Of a DNA stretch of 50,629 bases, positions 35,203-43,467 are shown one piece after another. The DNA is taken from contig CAIMWO010000003.1 of the NCBI GenBank assembly GCA_903845195.1, positions 1 through 50,629 of the forward strand, given 5' to 3'. The notes beneath the pieces are model-generated. The model did no database searches. It had not been told where the DNA came from and saw only the letters and a program-made list of their open reading frames with translations. The first letter of the stretch is position 1, and the number at the start of each line of letters is the position of its first letter. Source of the stretch: an uncultured Phycisphaerales bacterium (lineage in GTDB: Bacteria > Planctomycetota > Phycisphaerae > WQYP01). Position numbers and translations under genes: made by a program.

Positions 35203-35979
35203 ATGATCAACCTCGTCGACATCAGCCACCACTACGGTATTCGTCCCATTCTCCGCGGGGTGAATCTTCACATCAAAAAAGGCGAAGTCGTCGCCCTGAT
35301 GGGGCCCAACGGCATGGGGAAATCCACGCTCATGGGCATTGCGTCGGGGCTTCTTTCCCCGCTTAAGGGCTATGTCGAAATCGACAACAAGCGTCGGCGC
35401 AGTTCACCGGAGAATGAACTGGCCATTCGCCGCCAAGTCGTCTACCTGCCGGCGGACGCCTGGGTTCCGGCGGTAAAGACGGGCCGTGAATGGATGCTTG
35501 CCGTCGGCAAGTTGTATAACGTCGACGATGCACGCCTGATGGACCATATCGACCGTCTTCTTGAGCTTTTCGACCTGGGCAAACAGGCGGATTCGCTCAT
35601 TCACAGCTACTCCACCGGCCAAAAGAAAAAGATTGGACTGTGCTGCGCGCTGGTCACTGACGCACCGGTCATCCTGATGGATGAACCGTTTTCCGGCGGG
35701 CTCGATCCTTCGGCGCTTTTGGCCCTCAAACGCATTTTCCAGCACCTGGCCGCACGCGATGACGTCACGATTCTTCTGGCCACTCCCGTTCCCGAACTTG
35801 TCGCGGAGATTGCCGACAAAGTCGCCATTTTGCATGAAGGCCGCATTATTGCGTACGACACACTTGCAGGGCTGGCGGCGCAGACGGGCATGAGTTCCCT
35901 GGATGAGATGTACCAGCAACTCGTCACTCCGGAAAACAAGGATGCGTTTGCGCGGTATGTCGAGGGGCAGCCGAAATGA
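35203..35979 (+). CDS. ABC transporter ATP-binding protein
   Basis: A 258-residue ATPase. The start at 35203 has GGAG 7 nt upstream; the earlier GTG at 35176 lacks one. It has Walker A GPNGMGKST, Walker B PVILMDEPFSGGLDP, a divergent signature (SYSTGQKKKIGL, with STGQ in place of LSGGQ) and a switch region LLATPVPE in place of the usual His. It is translationally coupled to the membrane protein, sharing ATGA. This fits a small ABC-2 exporter of unknown substrate. Confidence 0.88.
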   Translation: MINLVDISHHYGIRPILRGVNLHIKKGEVVALMGPNGMGKSTLMGIASGLLSPLKGYVEIDNKRRRSSPENELAIRRQVVYLPADAWVPAVKTGREWMLAVGKLYNVDDARLMDHIDRLLELFDLGKQADSLIHSYSTGQKKKIGLCCALVTDAPVILMDEPFSGGLDPSALLALKRIFQHLAARDDVTILLATPVPELVAEIADKVAILHEGRIIAYDTLAGLAAQTGMSSLDEMYQQLVTPENKDAFARYVEGQPK

Positions 35980-37130
35980 AGCGCCGATTTCAATGGTCTT
36001 ATATTCCTTCAGGGCTCATCGGACTGGCGTCGGCGGCGTATTTAGGCTTGCTCGGGCTGCAGATGGCCGCTACGTCCTCAATAGGCGCCGGCGCAGTGCC
36101 AGAGGAAATCCGCAACGGTCAATGGTTTCAAGACATTCTCGTCGTGTTCCTGTTTGTCGCAGGCTTCCAGCGCGTTTGGCGATTTTTCCCCCGATTCAAT
36201 CTGCATTACGCACGATGGCTCAGCACAACGCCGTGGACACATAGACAAGTTCTCCCGCTGGGGCCGGTTCATCTGATGTGGCAGGATCTATTGATTCTGG
36301 CCGCGGTGGTTGTGCTGGACCGTTTTCATCTGGGGCGCAGTGGAGCGATCCCCCTTGTGGCGTTCTTTCTTGCTTACTTTTTGACCACACTCATCGCACA
36401 CCTTATGACCAAGCCGAATCTCGCCACCTACCTTGTCTTCTCTGCCCTTCCGGTTGGCGTCCTACTGATCGACCACGAATGGTGGCTGGTAGGTGTTGCG
36501 GCGGCAGTTTATCCGTTCGCCGCGCTGGGCACGGCCGCAACGTTGCGCGGGTTTCCCTGGCAGATCGACGCTCAGATTGAGGGCGTCGACGCCGGATGGC
36601 CTTTCAATCGCATCGGCCCTTTCGATCCGAAGGATCAGGTCAGCTATCGCGCGGCTTTGATTGTGAGTGTGTTCGTTGCGTGGATAATATTTTGTGCAGC
36701 CACATGGGGAGATTTTTCCACGCCCGACGAAAACTACAGCAACTTCCATAACTTGTTTCTTTTCGCTGGCGTTATTTTGGCCGTTCTCCGGTTCAGTAGA
36801 TACTTCAGCTATGGGGCACCACCTATCTCTCTTCTGGGACGTATCCGTACAGGCCGGATTGTGATCCCCGGGTACGACAAAATTTTTGTTGCGCCGCTCG
36901 TCATTCTTCTCGCATCAATTTTGGCCCCTCGGGTACTCCTGACGACGGTTTATCCACCACTGGCTTGCGCGCTCATCGGCCTGGCGATTTTCTTTCCTTT
37001 TCTCGCGCTGCCCCCGTCGCTGGCGCGATGGCGACTTACCGGCACGCATCGCATCCTTCGCCCGGCCAACACGCAACGCCAATCCACCCAACGGGCAGAT
37101 TCTGCCAACATTCAGTTTCGCCTTTCCTGA
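35976..37130 (+). CDS. ABC transporter permease-like membrane protein
   Basis: A 384-residue integral membrane protein with about nine hydrophobic stretches, among them LIGLASAAYLGLLGL, DLLILAAVVVLDRF, YLVFSALPVGVLLI, AALIVSVFVAWIIF and LALPPSLARW. It overlaps the preceding ATPase gene by 4 bp (ATGA), so it is the expected membrane subunit. I do not recognise a named family. The coding sequence is less GC-rich and less G-strand-biased than most of the window. Confidence 0.75.
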   Translation: MKRRFQWSYIPSGLIGLASAAYLGLLGLQMAATSSIGAGAVPEEIRNGQWFQDILVVFLFVAGFQRVWRFFPRFNLHYARWLSTTPWTHRQVLPLGPVHLMWQDLLILAAVVVLDRFHLGRSGAIPLVAFFLAYFLTTLIAHLMTKPNLATYLVFSALPVGVLLIDHEWWLVGVAAAVYPFAALGTAATLRGFPWQIDAQIEGVDAGWPFNRIGPFDPKDQVSYRAALIVSVFVAWIIFCAATWGDFSTPDENYSNFHNLFLFAGVILAVLRFSRYFSYGAPPISLLGRIRTGRIVIPGYDKIFVAPLVILLASILAPRVLLTTVYPPLACALIGLAIFFPFLALPPSLARWRLTGTHRILRPANTQRQSTQRADSANIQFRLS

Positions 37131-37158
37131 AGCGATTCTTTTCTGAACGCAGTGCCTT

Positions 37159-37190
37159 ATTCTGCATTCACTATTCTGAATTCTGAATTC
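37159..37190. repeat. Heptamer tract, ATTCTGA units
   Basis: Units ATTCTGC, ATTCACT, ATTCTGA, ATTCTGA and ATTCGCG, the reverse complement of the AATTCAG family. The tract begins 28 nt after the permease stop and lies about 27 nt before the rlmN start, so it overlaps the likely rlmN promoter area. Confidence 0.75.
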
Positions 37191-37216
37191 GCGCGCGTTT
37201 CCTCTATACTGGTCGC

Positions 37217-38389
37217 ATGAAAGAAACGTCGACCGCCAAAATTCATTTGTTGGGCCTTTCCAAAGCTGAGCTCACGGAGCACATCCTCGAATTCGGCATG
37301 CCGAAGTTCCGGGCGGCGCAGATTCTGGAATGGATCTATAAGAAGCGGGCGGCGGGGTTTGAGCAGATGACGAACCTTTCGCTGGGCGATCGGCAACTGC
37401 TGGCGGACAAATTCGAGATCTTTACTTCGAAGCTCGTACGCAACGTCACCAGCACCGACGGCACGGAGAAGATTCTTCTGCAGTGGCCGGACGGAGTTGA
37501 CGGTACCGGTGGACTGACCGAGACCGTCATGATCCCCTGCGATGACGATCAGGCTGACGAATACGGGAACACCACGGTGGCTCATCGGCGCACTGCGTGC
37601 CTTTCGACGCAGGTGGGCTGTCCGGTGCAGTGCGCTTTTTGTGCCTCGGGCCTCGAAGGGCTCAAGGGCAATCTCACGGCCGGGCAGGTGATCGAGCAGG
37701 CGCTGCGGCTGACGCACAATCTGCCGATCGAGCGGCGTTTGAGCAATATTGTTTTCATGGGGATGGGCGAGCCGCTGGCGAATTTCAACGTGACGGTGGC
37801 GGCGATCCGCACGCTGATGGCGGAGTGGGCGTTTCACATCAGCGGGCGGAAGATCACGCTGAGCACGGTGGGCCTGCCGCCACAGATGAAGAAATTTGCC
37901 GACCTGGAAATTCCGGTCAATCTGGCGATTTCGCTGCACGCCCCGAACGACCAACTGCGCAAGCAGATCATTCCGTGGGCGGAGAAGATTTCGATCGATC
38001 AGCTGATCGATGCCGGCCGCTATTACTTTGAAAAGACGGGCCGGGAATTGACGCTGGAGTACATTATGCTGGATAGCGCGGGCGGAGGGGTCAACACGCT
38101 GCCGGAGCATGCCCGGCAACTGGCGACGATTGCCAAGCAGCTGCGGGCCAACGTCAATCTCATCTACTACAACGAAGTGCCGGACCTGTCATTCAAGCGG
38201 CCTTCGGGGCAGACGGTCTTTTCGTTTCAGAACGTGCTGCGGGCGGCGGGGGTGAATGCCCACATCCGCAAATCGCGGGGGCGGGATGTGGCGGCGGCGT
38301 GCGGGCAGTTGGCGCGGCAGGATCGTAAGGAGCGGCTTGCACAGGGGTTCGTGCAGATCGGCACGCCGGAAAAGAATCAGGACGAATAG
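37217..38389 (+). CDS. rlmN: Radical-SAM methyltransferase RlmN (23S rRNA A2503 / tRNA A37)
   Basis: A 390-residue cytoplasmic enzyme that puts a methyl group on C2 of adenine 2503 of 23S rRNA and A37 of some tRNAs, using a 4Fe-4S cluster and two SAM molecules. The cluster motif is GCPVQCAFCASG (Cys135, 139, 142). The SAM-binding region has MGMGEPLANF, and the C-terminal RKSRGRDVAAACGQL carries Cys362, the expected mC-Cys thioether residue (Cys355 in E. coli). The length is normal. No partner gene is coupled. Confidence 0.95.
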   Translation: MKETSTAKIHLLGLSKAELTEHILEFGMPKFRAAQILEWIYKKRAAGFEQMTNLSLGDRQLLADKFEIFTSKLVRNVTSTDGTEKILLQWPDGVDGTGGLTETVMIPCDDDQADEYGNTTVAHRRTACLSTQVGCPVQCAFCASGLEGLKGNLTAGQVIEQALRLTHNLPIERRLSNIVFMGMGEPLANFNVTVAAIRTLMAEWAFHISGRKITLSTVGLPPQMKKFADLEIPVNLAISLHAPNDQLRKQIIPWAEKISIDQLIDAGRYYFEKTGRELTLEYIMLDSAGGGVNTLPEHARQLATIAKQLRANVNLIYYNEVPDLSFKRPSGQTVFSFQNVLRAAGVNAHIRKSRGRDVAAACGQLARQDRKERLAQGFVQIGTPEKNQDE

Positions 38390-38497
38390 GCTCTGCCAGG
38401 GACTTTGGCATCCCCTCCTGATGATTTTTGCGTTATACTTCCAGAATACCCGGAGCCGTGGTGCGAATGCGGTCCTTTCCTTCTTCGGGGGTTTGAT

Positions 38498-38968
38498 ATG
38501 AAATTTTCCGTGATCGGCGCGGATAAACAATCCGGCAAGGATGTGAAGTTCATGCTGGAAGCCAAGGACCAGGCGGCGGCCGAGCAGGATGCGGCGGCGC
38601 GCGGGGTGATGGTGGGCTCGGTCACGGCCGTCCGCGAGCCGGAGAGCGATGCGATCGCGCTGGTGGACGAGCCGGCACCGGTTGCGGTTGAAGGTGCTGC
38701 CGCCAGCGGACTGAGTTCCCACGGGACGATTACGCTGAGCGCCAATTCGCCGCAGGAGACTGCACACAGTGCCGACGGCCACGCGAAGGCTGCCGAGCAA
38801 CCGGCCGCGATGGAATATCACATTGTGATGAACCAGGCGTTGTACCTGCTCGAGGTTGCGGTCAACAAGTACATCAAGGACGGCTGGGAACCGCAGGGCG
38901 GGTTGACGATCGGCTCATCGAATAATGCGCTGCAGTATTTTCAGGCGCTGGTGCGGAAGCGGAAGTAG
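38498..38968 (+). CDS. DUF1737-domain protein
   Basis: A 156-residue protein. The longer frame opens at 38405, but the ATG at 38498 gives the natural start MKFSVIGADKQSGKDVKFML, after a GGGGG ribosome-binding-like run. Residues 1-45 look like a small alpha/beta domain. A flexible Ala-rich middle leads to a C-terminal DUF1737-type segment (YLLEVAVNKYIKDGWEPQGGLTIG). The function is unknown; such domains often occur on short lone genes. Confidence 0.75.
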   Translation: MKFSVIGADKQSGKDVKFMLEAKDQAAAEQDAAARGVMVGSVTAVREPESDAIALVDEPAPVAVEGAAASGLSSHGTITLSANSPQETAHSADGHAKAAEQPAAMEYHIVMNQALYLLEVAVNKYIKDGWEPQGGLTIGSSNNALQYFQALVRKRK

Positions 38969-38974
38969 CAGATC

Positions 38975-39009
38975 AATTCAGAATTCAGAGTGCTGGATTC
39001 AGAATCACG
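38975..39009. repeat. Heptamer tract, AATTCAG units, diverged
   Basis: Units AATTCAG, AATTCAG, AGTGCTG, GATTCAG and AATCACG begin 6 nt after the stop of the DUF1737 gene. Same family as 37159, 42498, 43092 and 43398. Confidence 0.75.
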
Positions 39010-39024
39010 ATAGCGCGCAAACGA

Positions 39025-39155
39025 CCATAAATCTGCCACAAATGAACACTCATGAACATAAAGAGTGGAACAGAAAGGGGCTGAAGAGAACGGCTCCGTT
39101 TCTTGTTTTCACTCATTTGTGCTGTTTCTTGTTCATTTGTGGCTCATTTATTTTC
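39025..39155. repeat. Degenerate inverted pair of CACRAATRAA-type repeats
   Basis: The left arm has CCACAAATGAACACTCATG (from ~39035). The right arm, read on the minus strand, has GAGCCACAAATGAACA (to ~39144). Between them the outer ~48 bp of each side remain roughly complementary. The arms relate to the 24271 copy and have no gene between them. It may be a decayed or gene-less version of the cassette. Confidence 0.6.
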
Positions 39156-39264
39156 GGCAGACATGACCATGGACTTCATGGTTCTGACCTTTGCAATAGC
39201 TAGCGGGACTTAACCGATGTATCATCAACCCGCGCGCCAGGATAGACTTCCCGGCTTTCGATAG

Positions 39265-39294
39265 TTGCGGCCGGAATATTGCAATTATTATAAA
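39265..39294 (+). promoter_or_regulatory. Candidate promoter for the XylR-like regulator
   Basis: TTGCGG at 39265 and TATAAA at 39289 are 18 bp apart, in an AT-rich stretch 130 bp before the regulator start. Confidence 0.45.
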
Positions 39295-39420
39295 ATGATG
39301 AGAGACTTAGCATCATCGAAAAGACTGGGTTCGCACGTGATTAAGTAACATCGCCGAACAACCGAACAAGTGGGAATTCGTAAATTCGTGTTGTGCCTTC
39401 TGGGAATAGGAGTTCACATC

Positions 39421-40662
39421 GTGACGCAGATTCAACAAATCGGCATCGTGCTGGGGCTGGATTATGAGGTCGGCCGGGCGGTGCTTCGCGGCGTCATTTC
39501 GTATGCGCGGCCGGGCAAGCCCTGGGTGTTTCGATTCCTGCAGGAATCGCCGCGGCTCGTGAGCAGCCCTGAAAGCCGGCAGATCGACGGCTTCATCGGG
39601 TCGCTGGCGCAGAGCGGCATCACCGAAGCTTTTCTCGGCTTGGGCAAGCCCGGCGTCAATGTTTCCAACCATCGGGATTGCGTTCCCATGCCCACCGTAG
39701 TCACCGACGATGTGACCGTAGGCAGGCTGGCCGCACGGCATTTTCTGGATCGGGGTTATCGGCGATTCGCTTTCTTCGGCCAATGGGAAACGCACTACCG
39801 CAAGGAGCGCGAGCAGGGCTTTACCGCGGAACTGGCCGCGGCATCACCGGACGGCCCGCCGGAATTTTCTTCCTACCTGAGCTGGTGCGCCCAGCAGGGC
39901 AAGACGAATCCCGGATCGATGACGCATGTGCAGGAATGGGTGAAGACGTTGCCGCGATCCACGGCGGTGCTGGCCGTCAACGACCGGGCCGGATGGGTTC
40001 TTTCGGAAATCTGCCGCCAGAATGATGTGTCGGTTCCCGAGGCCATTGCCATTTTGAGCGTGGACAATGACATGCCGATCTGCATGGCGGCGTATCCGCA
40101 GCTCTCGAGCATCGCCACGTCGGGGGAGCGCATCGGCTATGAGGCCGCGCGAAAACTCGATCAACTGCTGCAGGGCGCGGCCAGCACGTCGGAACGATTG
40201 CTGGTGCCGCCCAAGGCCGTGATCACGCGGCGTTCCACCAACACGCTGGCGATTGAAGACCCCGAGCTGGCCCGGGCGGTCAATTTCATCCGGGATTCGG
40301 CGGCACGGTCCATTGATGTGGAAGAAGTGGTGGCGGCGGTGGGGATCGCGCGGCGATCGCTGGAGCGCAAGTTCCGGATGGGGCTGGGACGCACGCCGCT
40401 GGAGGAGATCCGCCGGGCGCATCTCGATCGCGCACAGGAACTGCTGATGAGTACCGACCTGCCGATGCCGGCGATCGCGGCCCAATCGGGTTTCGAATCG
40501 GCGGTGCGTTTGACGACGGTGTTCCGCGAGATGACCGGCACGACGCCGACGTCGTTCCGCCGACAGTATCGCTTGCATGATGGGGAAGAGGGTGATGTCG
40601 GCGAGATGGGCGAGGCGGAAGCGGTGGAAGTCACGCCGAGTGCGGATAGTGCTGCGGTGTGA
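39421..40662 (+). CDS. XylR-like transcriptional regulator (periplasmic-binding-protein fold plus AraC HTH)
   Basis: A 413-residue regulator. GTG at 39421 has AGGAG 7 nt upstream and starts MTQIQQIGIVLGLDYEVG; an earlier in-frame GTG at 39370 is less likely. Residues ~1-270 fit a LacI-type ligand-binding domain (VTDDVTVGRLAARHFLDRGY, STAVLAVNDRAGWVLSEI). Residues ~285-385 form an AraC HTH pair with RRSLERKFRMGLGRTPLEEI and the second helix AIAAQSGFESAVRLTTVFRE. XylR-type regulators bind a sugar and activate catabolic genes. No sugar operon is adjacent, so its target is elsewhere or it acts on the hypothetical gene downstream. Confidence 0.9.
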   Translation: MTQIQQIGIVLGLDYEVGRAVLRGVISYARPGKPWVFRFLQESPRLVSSPESRQIDGFIGSLAQSGITEAFLGLGKPGVNVSNHRDCVPMPTVVTDDVTVGRLAARHFLDRGYRRFAFFGQWETHYRKEREQGFTAELAAASPDGPPEFSSYLSWCAQQGKTNPGSMTHVQEWVKTLPRSTAVLAVNDRAGWVLSEICRQNDVSVPEAIAILSVDNDMPICMAAYPQLSSIATSGERIGYEAARKLDQLLQGAASTSERLLVPPKAVITRRSTNTLAIEDPELARAVNFIRDSAARSIDVEEVVAAVGIARRSLERKFRMGLGRTPLEEIRRAHLDRAQELLMSTDLPMPAIAAQSGFESAVRLTTVFREMTGTTPTSFRRQYRLHDGEEGDVGEMGEAEAVEVTPSADSAAV

Positions 40663-40756
40663 TGACTGTGATTCTGAATAAAGAAGGCCCATCCAACGCA
40701 GGCCAGCAGGCGATCTGCTTTCACTGTTGAACTTCCCGTGCTATCGTTCGTGGGCG

Positions 40757-41611
40757 ATGATTACACCTCCGATCGATCCCATTCTTGAAAACGGCCGTCC
40801 CTGCGGCCGCCAGCTTTCATACCGGGCGCTGGCTGCTCCGTTCATTGCAGTTGCAGCGCTTTTGCTGGCGGGCTTCGTCAGCTTCATCCCATTTGTGGCT
40901 CGCCACGAGATTCTGGCTTACCTCACCATCGTAGTAAGTAACCTAGCGTCAATTGCGTTCGGTGTTCATGCGATATTGCGCATCCGCCGCTCGGGGGGCC
41001 AGCTTGTGGGGACGTTCTTAGCTGGGTTTGCCATTTGCATGTCTACGTGCTCGGGCCTGCTTTGTCCGGGAACTGCAGATGGCCTCCTCCGTAGTCGTCA
41101 TCTCGCCATCTCGGCGCAAACCAGTGCCCACATGAGCAAGATCATCAACGCGTGCCAAGCGTATGCTGCCCGCAACGGCGATCACTATCCCCCGCATCTG
41201 GCGGTGCTCTTGACCACTGGTGCCATCAAGCCTGATCAGTTACTCGACGGCAATGCCACGACCGAGTTGCGTCCTTTTCCGGCTTCTCGACTTGTGAGTC
41301 CCGCAGACTGGCGCACCATCGCAGCGGACGTTGATGCTCATTGCGACTTTGCCTATGTGGGCGCTGACAGCAGCAACTCGGCATCATTTGATCTGATTGT
41401 GCTCTACACCAAGGCTGGCTGCATCCACAAGCACATGAACGTTGACGAAAAATGGGATGGCCAGGGACGGCTCGTAGGCTATGCCGACAGCCACGTGGAC
41501 CTCGTCGTGGATGCCGATTTGCCCGCCGCGTTCGCCGCTACCAACGAAGTTCGTGCCACCAAGGGTCTTCCCCCGTTGCCTTTGGATAGCGCTGCGGCGT
41601 CACGGCCGTGA
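40757..41611 (+). CDS. Membrane-anchored protein, pilin-like secreted domain
   Basis: A 284-residue protein with start at MITPPIDPILENGRP; the ORF opens 30 nt upstream but a start there looks less natural. Three to four hydrophobic segments (~25-115) are followed by a soluble domain with SAHMSKIINACQAYAARNGDHYPP, which resembles the post-helix region of planctomycete prepilin-like proteins, and VGYADSHVDLVVDADLP near the C-terminus, reminiscent of a DG motif. I cannot name a function. A strong terminator follows. Confidence 0.65.
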   Translation: MITPPIDPILENGRPCGRQLSYRALAAPFIAVAALLLAGFVSFIPFVARHEILAYLTIVVSNLASIAFGVHAILRIRRSGGQLVGTFLAGFAICMSTCSGLLCPGTADGLLRSRHLAISAQTSAHMSKIINACQAYAARNGDHYPPHLAVLLTTGAIKPDQLLDGNATTELRPFPASRLVSPADWRTIAADVDAHCDFAYVGADSSNSASFDLIVLYTKAGCIHKHMNVDEKWDGQGRLVGYADSHVDLVVDADLPAAFAATNEVRATKGLPPLPLDSAAASRP

Positions 41612-41629
41612 GCAAGGCACGCAAACGAA

Positions 41630-41660
41630 AAAAGGCCGACCCATGGCGGGCCGGCCTTTT
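41630..41660. terminator. Rho-independent terminator, usable in both directions
   Basis: AAAAGGCCG at 41630, then ACCC, pairs with GGGCCGGCCTTTT at 41648-41660 (13 bp, one mismatch), with a 5-nt loop and T-rich/A-rich flanks. It lies between the convergent gene at 40757-41611 and flgM, and could end both. Confidence 0.85.
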
Positions 41661-41726
41661 ATTCTTTTGCTGATTCCTGACGACTCGCTACGGGCTAGCG
41701 GTTTGTGTATTCCGCCGGCCGCTGTG

Positions 41727-41999
41727 TTACAGATCCTCCATCAATCGATTGACGGTTACCGCGAGTTTTTGTGGCGTTTCGTAGGTGCCGGCGGCGATCG
41801 CATCGCGTGCCGCGGCTACCTTCTCCTGCCGAATCTCGGGTAACTTCCGAATCTCGCCCAGATAGCGCGCCGCATCACTGATTTCCACAGTGTCCAGCGC
41901 ACGGGTGCCCGCATCCTGCGAGCCCTGAGCTTGAGTGACCGCCTTGCTTCCTTGCAGGCGCGTGATGGGAGAGTTGGTCCCAATCGGGGAAATGCTCAT
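41727..41999 (-). CDS. flgM: FlgM-like anti-sigma-28 factor
   Basis: A 90-residue protein whose C-terminal half is the FlgM core: DTVEISDAARYLGEI, LPEIRQEKVAAARDAIAAG and YETPQKLAVTVNRLMEDL. In flagellated bacteria FlgM binds and inhibits sigma-28 until the hook is complete, then leaves through the flagellar export gate. The N-terminal third (MSISPIGTNSPITRLQG) is flexible, as usual. No flagellar gene is adjacent here. AGAGG precedes the ATG. Confidence 0.88.
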   Translation of the reverse strand: MSISPIGTNSPITRLQGSKAVTQAQGSQDAGTRALDTVEISDAARYLGEIRKLPEIRQEKVAAARDAIAAGTYETPQKLAVTVNRLMEDL

Positions 42000-42287
42000 G
42001 ACAACCTCTCACGCGGCCTATAAAACCGTGCGTCTCAGTGGTGCTGCCGAGCTTGGTCCAAAAGCCCCGCACTACTGAGCACTGCTTAATATATCGTTCG
42101 CGGAGGCAGCTTGGCATGAGGGAAATCGATGTGCCGGTAAAAAAGCCCTAAGCTCTACTGGAAGGTGGAGTTGCGCAAATATACCCATACAATTATTCGC
42201 GATTGAAGAATTATCGGTCCGGATGCCAAAGTACCCAGATTATGATAGAATCTTAGCGCTCGAACGGAGCAGCCCGAAGGAGCACGC

Positions 42288-43373
42288 ATGGCCGGTCTCA
42301 TCAACGAACGTGTAAAGCCTGTAGGTGACAGTCCCAGAGGCACTTACGATGCACGAGTCGTGCAGAATGTGCGGATTTGCACCGATCACTATCGGCTGAC
42401 GCTGGGGCTGGGGCGCTTTCCGGCGAGTACACCGGGGCAGTTTGTGCAGATTGAGTGCCGTGGAGCGGAAGGCGGGGGGAGCGGGGGGGGCGGAGGGAAT
42501 TCAGAATTCAGAATTCAGAATTCAGAATTGGCCACGGAGTATCGGGCGATTGAGTGGGGGCCGGGGTTAAGCCGGCCCGCATTACATGATCCGGATTTTT
42601 TGAAGGCGACCGCCTATCTGCGGCGGCCGTTTTCGATTGCGGCGCGGCGCGAGAATGGCGGGGCGGTGGAGATCGATATCATTCACCGCGTGGTCGGGCG
42701 CGGCACGCATTGGATGGAAACGCTGGAGCGCGGGCAGGAAGTGTCGGTCATCGGGCCGCTGGGAAAAGGATTCCGGATTCCCGAGCAACTGGAGCTGGCG
42801 CTGCTGGTCGGCGGGGGTGTGGGGATTCCGCCGATGATTTATTTGGCGGAGGCGGTGCATCGCGCGGGGAAACGCGCGGTGGCGTTCGTGGGGGCGCAGC
42901 GGAAGGACCTGGTGCCGCTGACGATTTCGCCTTGCAGTCCGGCGGCGAGCGGCGAGGGCGAGCCGGTGCTCAACGCGACGGAGTTCGCGGACTACGGATT
43001 TCCCACGGTGGTGAGCACCGATGATGGCTCGATGGGGACGAAGGGGTTTGTGACCGGGGCGCTGCGGAAGTTCATTGAGAAGCTGAAGAGCAATTCAGAG
43101 TTCAGAATTCAGAATTCAGAATTGGCGGGGGTGGTGGTGTATTGCTGCGGGCCGACGCCGATGATGAAGGCGACGGCCAAGGTGTGCGCGGAGCTGGGGG
43201 TGGTGTGCCAGGTGAGTTTGGAGCAGCCGATGGCGTGCGGGATGGGGACGTGCCAGAGTTGCGTGGTGAAGTGGCGCGGGTTGGATGCCGAACGCCTGGC
43301 GGAAGGGGAGTGGAAGTATAAGCTCACCTGCACCGATGGGCCGGTGTTTGATTCGCGGGAATTGGCGTGGTGA
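42288..43373 (+). CDS. pyrK: Dihydroorotate dehydrogenase electron-transfer subunit, with two heptamer inserts
   Basis: A 361-residue flavin/iron-sulfur subunit that passes electrons from class 1B dihydroorotate dehydrogenase to NAD+ in pyrimidine synthesis. It starts with AAGGAG upstream. FAD-binding features include LRRPFSIAA and VGRGTHWM; the NAD-binding lobe includes LALLVGGGVGIPPMIYLAEA; the C-terminal 2Fe-2S cluster motif is CGMGTCQSC, with the fourth Cys in LTCTDG. Two segments of nearly identical sequence, NSEFRIQNSEL at residues ~71-81 and ~269-279, are encoded by heptamer repeats and are not expected in the family. pyrD is not in the window. Confidence 0.88.
   Translation: MAGLINERVKPVGDSPRGTYDARVVQNVRICTDHYRLTLGLGRFPASTPGQFVQIECRGAEGGGSGGGGGNSEFRIQNSELATEYRAIEWGPGLSRPALHDPDFLKATAYLRRPFSIAARRENGGAVEIDIIHRVVGRGTHWMETLERGQEVSVIGPLGKGFRIPEQLELALLVGGGVGIPPMIYLAEAVHRAGKRAVAFVGAQRKDLVPLTISPCSPAASGEGEPVLNATEFADYGFPTVVSTDDGSMGTKGFVTGALRKFIEKLKSNSEFRIQNSELAGVVVYCCGPTPMMKATAKVCAELGVVCQVSLEQPMACGMGTCQSCVVKWRGLDAERLAEGEWKYKLTCTDGPVFDSRELAW
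42498..42530 (+). repeat. Coding heptamer tract 1 in pyrK
   Basis: Four AATTCAG units and a partial fifth, in frame, encoding NSEFRIQNSEL (three 7-nt units give seven residues). Located in the variable loop after the GQFVQIECR strand. Confidence 0.9.
43092..43122 (+). repeat. Coding heptamer tract 2 in pyrK
   Basis: Units AATTCAG, AGTTCAG, AATTCAG, AATTCAG and a partial fifth, in frame, encoding the same peptide as tract 1. It falls just before the strand GVVVYCCGP. Confidence 0.9.
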
Positions 43374-43397
43374 GAGGGATGGGGGGGGTGAGGGAGC

Positions 43398-43432
43398 AAT
43401 TCAGAATTCGGAGTTCAGAATTCAGAATGCGT
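43398..43432. repeat. Heptamer tract, AATTCAG family, after pyrK
   Basis: Units AATTCAG, AATTCGG, AGTTCAG, AATTCAG and AATGCGT start 24 nt after the pyrK stop. With the two coding tracts this makes three copies in under 1 kb. Confidence 0.8.
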
Positions 43433-43467
43433 GAGGGGCTTCGCGGGACATGGAAATGCGGCGACGG

